Source of the DNA: Flavobacteriales bacterium
GTDB taxonomy: Bacteria; Bacteroidota; Bacteroidia; Flavobacteriales_D; Sanyastnellaceae
NCBI GenBank assembly: GCA_016780385.1
Contig: JADHLY010000010.1
Location: forward strand, 1-46,797
Direction of reading: 5' to 3'
Length of the DNA stretch: 46,797 bases
In this document: positions 42,720-46,797 of the stretch, piece by piece
How the letters are laid out: every line of letters begins with the position of its first letter
Position numbering within the stretch: the stretch's first letter is position 1
Position numbers and translations under genes: made by a program
The notes under the pieces: model-generated
Databases searched by the model: none
The model's input: the letters and a program-made list of their open reading frames with translations, nothing else
What the model was told of the DNA's origin: nothing

Positions 42720-45532
42720 TCCAAAGCGGTGATTTCCTGGACCACATCGTGGAGAGGCTCAAGGCTGTAGAGCCTTCGCATTGGGGGGACATCACCATTC
42801 TCCTGCCCGGACGGCGCGCGGGCCGCAAGCTCACGGAAGCCCTCACACGGGAGGCGGCACCGGGACATTGGTTGCCGCACATCACCACCCTCGGAGAATG
42901 GAGCGCCGACCAGTTGAGCGTTCATGTGCCCAACAAGGTTGAACTGCTCGTCGAGTTGCAGCAAGTCGCAGAAGGCATGCGTGGGACGCACCGGCTGCCG
43001 GAATGGGGCTCCTTCGACCGTTTCCAGCCATGGGGACTGGCAGCCCTCGCTGATTTCAATGCCGTGGACCACCATTTGCTCGATCCACGTCAGGTGTTTC
43101 GCGACCTCCGCAACATCAAAGACATCGAAGCTTGGAGTTTCGGTCGCCCTGATTTGACCGCCGGGCAGCAGGCCTTCCTCGAACAGTGGAACACTTTGCA
43201 CCCCTTGCACACCGCGTTCCACAACACCCTTGAAAAACAAGGCACCTGCACGTCCGGCATGCTCGCACGGCGCATGGCCACGGAGGAAGGCGCACTGCAA
43301 CACGTGACCGGCCCTGTGTGGATGGCCGGAGCCAACGCCCTCACCCCCGCAGAGCGCAAAACGGTCGACCGGCTCATTCAATCGGGCCATGGAGAATGGA
43401 TCTGGGACACGGATCGCAGCTATGTCACCGAAGGACTCGAAGCGGGGCGGTTTGTCCGTGAGATTGTCAGCCGCGAGGGGAGGTTGAGGCTGCCCCACCC
43501 CATGGCCGATGTCACCGGTCCAGATAAAGCCAAGTCGAGGGATTGGAACCTCGTCACCTGCAGCTCCCGAACGATGCAGACCCAATATGTCCGGGAACAC
43601 CTCGAAAGTTTAGACGCCGCCGCGCTTGACCGCACGGCCATCATCCTGCCCTCTGGGGACATTGCCCCGATGCTGCTTTCGTCCATACCGCCCGGAATCA
43701 ACAAGGTCAACCTGACCATGGGCGTGCCATTGGACCGCACCCCGCTGCGTCATTTCCTGCACCTTTTGTTTGGCCTCCACGGTGACAAAGGGCGCTTGCA
43801 CCACAGCCGCCTTCGCGGATTGCTCGCCCACCCGCTGACCCGAGCCCTTCAACCTGAGGCATCCAAAGAGCTCAAGGACATCACGCGTTTGTGCACACAG
43901 CAGACCTTGATTCGGTTGAGCCGCGAAGACCTCGCACCTTTTCCCAAGACCAGCGCCATGCTCGCCCCATGGTGGGATGGGCAGCAAGCGGCTTCCGAAG
44001 ACAGAGACGATGGCACGACCACCGTTTTGTCCAAGGTCGCCCGGTGGCCTGTCAAAAAAGAGTGGACCAAGGACCCTTGGCTGCGTGCCACATGGATGGG
44101 GTTCCGCGATGTGGTGGCCCTGCACGAAAGAAGCGTCACAAGGACCGGGACACCCCCGGATTTGGCGGAAACGCGCACCCGCATGCAGCGTTGGATGGCC
44201 CAACACGCCGTCGACCTGGCCGGCGAGCCCCTCGAAGGCTTGCAGGTCATGGGGCTGCTCGAAAGCCGTGGCCTGGACTTCGATGAAATCTTCGTGCTGG
44301 ATGTCAATGAAGGCATCCTGCCCGATGGTACTCCGCCCCCTTCCTTCATGCCCTTGGACCTCCAGCGGTCCCTCTCCTTGCCCGGTCGGCCCGAGCGGGA
44401 TGGCATCTTCGCGGCCTACCTCCACCGGCTCCTGCACAGGTCTCGAAAAGTGCACCTGCTCTGCGTCGGCGCAGACCTCGGAGACAACGGTGCAGAACCC
44501 AGCCGCTTTCTCGGTCAGCTCGAAGCGTGGGCCAATGCGTCCCTCTCGGGTGTCAAGGTCAAAAAATCCCTGTGGTCTGCTCCCCTGCCGGGGCCAGCGC
44601 CCACCGTGCCTGATTTAGGTTGGAGCTCCGCGGCCAATGAGGCCATCGATGCCATGTTGATCCGCGGCATCAGCCCTTCTGCACTCAACCAGGCCCTCAC
44701 GTGCGAGCGGCAATTTCATTACCGCTACGTCCTCGGTCTGGGCGAAGCCGACACGGTGGAAGAACACTTGGAAGCCAACACCATCGGAACGGTGATCCAC
44801 GAAGCGGTTGAAAAAGGACTTGAAACGACCGTCGGCCATGTACTCACCAAGGCCAATTTGACAGCACTGGCCAGTGGCATCCGACCGAGGTTGGTCCAAG
44901 CCCTGAAGGAAAACAAAAAAGGCGCCCAAGCCGATACAGGCGAAAACGTGCTCGTCCTCCGGATGGCCGCCGCAATGGTCGGCAGGTGGGTCCGAGATGA
45001 ATTGAGGGAGTGGCCCCGCAATACCGAAGTGACCATCGTTGGACTTGAAGAAAAGCTTTCCCGCACCTTTCAACTCGAAGACGGCCGTTCCATCGCTTTC
45101 AAAGGGGTCGCTGACCGTGTCGAAGTCCACCGCTCCCCCAACGGCGAAGTCTGGCAGGTCATCGACTACAAGACGGGCAAAGTGGAGGGCAAAGACCTGA
45201 AGCTCAAATCCAACTGGGGCGAAGTCCTGCGCAAAGGCCAGCATGGGAAAGCCCTGCAGCTCCTGCTGTATGCTGCCATGCTGCGCGCCAAATACCCGGA
45301 GGCCAATGCCATTCGCTCCGCCATCCGCGCCGGCCGCAAAGGCCCCGGCGACAACAGCAGTCTGCTCACGCTGAATTGGGATGGCGCCCAACAACTCGAT
45401 GCCCACCACGACGACCTCCTCAAGGATTGGCTGGGCGAAGTGGTCGACGCCTTGCTCCCCTCAGACGAACATGACACCGTGACGCACAACGAGGAGAGCA
45501 CCTGGTGCGCCGATTGCCTGACGCTGGAGTAG
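42716..45532 (+). CDS. AddB-like PD-(D/E)XK nuclease
   Basis: A 938-residue protein with an inactivated helicase-like N-terminus (ITILLPGRRAGRKLTEAL, about 22-39, without a Walker A). GLLESRGLDFDEIFVLDVNEGILP in the middle is given in parts as LLESRGLDFDEIFVLD and VNEGILP. The C-terminal PD-(D/E)XK domain has TIGTVIHEAVEKGL, FKGVADRVEVH and QVIDYKTGKVEG (near 815). This is the AddB layout; it would pair with the AddA-like protein at 27.5-30.8 kb to resect DNA ends. Cysteines C663 (LTCERQFHYRY), C931 and C934 fit three of the four iron-sulphur ligands; the usual fourth is absent because the chain ends four residues later. Confidence 0.88.
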   Translation: MIQSGDFLDHIVERLKAVEPSHWGDITILLPGRRAGRKLTEALTREAAPGHWLPHITTLGEWSADQLSVHVPNKVELLVELQQVAEGMRGTHRLPEWGSFDRFQPWGLAALADFNAVDHHLLDPRQVFRDLRNIKDIEAWSFGRPDLTAGQQAFLEQWNTLHPLHTAFHNTLEKQGTCTSGMLARRMATEEGALQHVTGPVWMAGANALTPAERKTVDRLIQSGHGEWIWDTDRSYVTEGLEAGRFVREIVSREGRLRLPHPMADVTGPDKAKSRDWNLVTCSSRTMQTQYVREHLESLDAAALDRTAIILPSGDIAPMLLSSIPPGINKVNLTMGVPLDRTPLRHFLHLLFGLHGDKGRLHHSRLRGLLAHPLTRALQPEASKELKDITRLCTQQTLIRLSREDLAPFPKTSAMLAPWWDGQQAASEDRDDGTTTVLSKVARWPVKKEWTKDPWLRATWMGFRDVVALHERSVTRTGTPPDLAETRTRMQRWMAQHAVDLAGEPLEGLQVMGLLESRGLDFDEIFVLDVNEGILPDGTPPPSFMPLDLQRSLSLPGRPERDGIFAAYLHRLLHRSRKVHLLCVGADLGDNGAEPSRFLGQLEAWANASLSGVKVKKSLWSAPLPGPAPTVPDLGWSSAANEAIDAMLIRGISPSALNQALTCERQFHYRYVLGLGEADTVEEHLEANTIGTVIHEAVEKGLETTVGHVLTKANLTALASGIRPRLVQALKENKKGAQADTGENVLVLRMAAAMVGRWVRDELREWPRNTEVTIVGLEEKLSRTFQLEDGRSIAFKGVADRVEVHRSPNGEVWQVIDYKTGKVEGKDLKLKSNWGEVLRKGQHGKALQLLLYAAMLRAKYPEANAIRSAIRAGRKGPGDNSSLLTLNWDGAQQLDAHHDDLLKDWLGEVVDALLPSDEHDTVTHNEESTWCADCLTLE

Positions 45533-45537
45533 ATTTC
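45530..45537 (+). promoter_or_regulatory. Candidate -7 box overlapping the stop of the AddB-like gene
   Basis: TAGATTTC followed by G starts in the TAG stop codon of the upstream gene and ends 4 bases before the ATG at 45542. It is close to TAnnTTTG. Confidence 0.35.
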
Positions 45538-45541
45538 GCGC

Positions 45542-46797
45542 ATGGAGCTAGGGCAAACGGAATCCCTCAAGAAAAACGGGGTTAAGAAGGTATTGGTTAT
45601 TGCCTATTACTGGCCTCCAGCTGGAGGCCCAGGGGTCCAACGCTGGTTGAAATTTTCAAAGTACTTGCCGGAAAACGGATGGCAGCCGACCCTGCTCGTA
45701 CCCGATGGAGCTTCTTACCCTGTGCTCGATGAGACCCTCACAGAAGAAGTCCCTCATCATCTCGATGTCATCAAGGTTCCAATTTTTGAACCTTATGAAG
45801 CCGCCATCAAGCTGTTCCAAGGAAAAAAGTCTGCCGAACGACTGGGTTCGGTCGCTCAATCCAATAAACCATCTCTGGCACGCTTCCTGATGATGTGGAG
45901 CAGAGGGAATCTCCTTTTGCCTGACCCCCGGGTTCTTTGGCGACGAACAGCGCGCAAAAAGGCCTTGGAGATTGTTCAAAGCGCCCAAGCAAACGGCACT
46001 CCATTCGACGCCATTGTGACCACTGGACCTCCGCACAGTGTGCATCTCATAGGCCTCGATATCAAAAGAAAATTGGGTCTGCCTTGGCTCTCCGATTTCC
46101 GAGATTTATGGCGGGAAATAGATTACCTCGAGGACTTTCACCCCACCTCCAGAACCCGCAGGGCTCACGCTACCATGGAACGGGACGTGATCGAGGCGTC
46201 AGACGCGGTCTCCTACCCAACTCCTGGAGTAGGGCTTTCGTTACAAGCCGTAGATAGAAAGCCAGCAAAAGGAAAAATGCACCTGATTCACAATGGGTGG
46301 GACCCTGCAGACCTGCCACAAAGTGATATCTCCAAACGCAACCAAACAGATTCGAACCAATTTCAACTCGGGCACTTTGGGTCCTTGTTTCCCGTCAGAG
46401 ATGCGCCAGGACTTTGGGAAGCGATTCGAAACTGGAACGACAATGTCGAAGGAGAACAAAAGCCGATTCACTTGAACCTCGTCGGAAGTGTAAACGCCTC
46501 AGTCGCAGCAAGCATTCAAGTGCACCTTAAACCTGAAGAATGGACCGACCATGGCTATGTTTCCCATGGTAAGGCCATAGAAATGATGATGGAAATGGAC
46601 GCCCTATTGTTGCTTCAAAGCAACAATGAGACGGGCGAAAGATGTATACCAGGCAAGGCATTCGAATACCTCGCCACGGGCAGACCCATGGCGGTTGTAA
46701 CCCCTGTCCCAAGTGACTTGGACGAAATCGCAAGAGAATGGAAACTTCAACCCACGGGACACGATGACGTAGATGGAGCAACGCAAATGCTCAAGGG
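45542..46797 (+). CDS. Glycosyltransferase, GT4-like (runs off the window)
   Basis: The frame is open from the ATG at 45542 to the end of the window, 418 codons, with no stop. The N-terminus VKKVLVIAYYWPPAGGPGVQ followed by RWLKFSKYLPENGW is typical of a GT-B glycosyltransferase N-domain in Bacteroidota polysaccharide loci. Later landmarks are FDAIVTTGPPHSVHLIGL, LPWLSDFRDLWREIDY, LIHNGWDPADL, and the donor-binding CIPGKAFEYLATGRPMAVV. Base use is clearly more AT-rich than upstream genes, which suggests the edge of a horizontally variable surface-polysaccharide cluster. Confidence 0.88.
   Translation, partial: MELGQTESLKKNGVKKVLVIAYYWPPAGGPGVQRWLKFSKYLPENGWQPTLLVPDGASYPVLDETLTEEVPHHLDVIKVPIFEPYEAAIKLFQGKKSAERLGSVAQSNKPSLARFLMMWSRGNLLLPDPRVLWRRTARKKALEIVQSAQANGTPFDAIVTTGPPHSVHLIGLDIKRKLGLPWLSDFRDLWREIDYLEDFHPTSRTRRAHATMERDVIEASDAVSYPTPGVGLSLQAVDRKPAKGKMHLIHNGWDPADLPQSDISKRNQTDSNQFQLGHFGSLFPVRDAPGLWEAIRNWNDNVEGEQKPIHLNLVGSVNASVAASIQVHLKPEEWTDHGYVSHGKAIEMMMEMDALLLLQSNNETGERCIPGKAFEYLATGRPMAVVTPVPSDLDEIAREWKLQPTGHDDVDGATQMLK

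Noticed and set aside
1-46797. CRISPR arrays, tRNA or rRNA genes, insertion sequences, phage genes and classical defence islands
   Set aside because: I looked through the short intergenic gaps and gene content and saw no direct-repeat arrays, cloverleaf-like sequences, transposases, integrases or restriction enzymes. The AddA/AddB-like genes are the only ones related to phage defence, and they are general repair enzymes.

Overview
The window looks like a gene-dense chromosomal segment from a high-GC (roughly 60 %) member of the Bacteroidota, probably Flavobacteriales or a near relative. The evidence is a type IX secretion (T9SS) cargo protein with a gliding-motility-associated C-terminal domain paired with a PorP/SprF protein, a Bacteroidota-style cytochrome oxidase accessory cluster (ctaB, two subunit III genes, subunit IV, SCO, DUF420, a small CxxC membrane protein), TAnnTTTG-type promoter boxes and few Shine-Dalgarno sequences. 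I see no tRNA, rRNA, CRISPR array, insertion sequence or phage gene. No gene-free stretch exceeds about 150 bases.

Layout. 0-3.6 kb: 5' end of thyA, purK, a small beta-barrel protein, an MscS channel and ruvC. 3.8-6.8 kb: a flippase-like membrane protein, a GT2 glycosyltransferase and an orphan OppC-type permease. 6.8-12.1 kb: an envelope-sugar block with GDP-L-fucose synthase and a WecA/MraY-type sugar-phosphate transferase between two Wzi-like outer-membrane proteins. 12.1-17.4 kb: the oxidase assembly and accessory operon. 17.4-22.1 kb: an OmpA-type protein, TolC plus HlyD-type adaptor, tsaB and a small lipoprotein. 22.1-24.4 kb: ahcY, a phosphopantetheinyl transferase and rpmH, with two strong bidirectional terminators. 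24.5-30.8 kb: an ABC exporter, gmd (which makes the substrate of the fucose synthase 20 kb upstream) and an AddA-type helicase-nuclease. 30.9-34.1 kb: MbnP-like lipoprotein, MbnH-like dihaem peroxidase and an Nramp-like transporter lacking the canonical metal-binding motif. 34.2-40.2 kb: a 1657-residue PKD-rich T9SS cargo and its PorP/SprF partner. 40.2-45.5 kb: murB, an unknown 89-residue gene, a TlpA-like thioredoxin, a TPR protein and an AddB-type nuclease. From 45.5 kb: a more AT-rich glycosyltransferase running off the end.

The observations I rate highest are: (1) the MbnP-MbnH-Nramp-like cassette, a candidate copper or iron handling unit; (2) recurrent TAnnTT(T/C)G boxes only 3-10 bases before start codons, predicting leaderless or near-leaderless mRNAs; (3) a fused double-SCO protein whose first domain has lost its cysteines, next to a subunit III with a histidine-dense insertion; (4) a perfect 17-bp palindrome filling the space between the oxidase cluster and an ompA-type gene. 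Gene starts are my choices from family alignment and upstream boxes. All functional names are from recognition of sequence motifs, not from searches.
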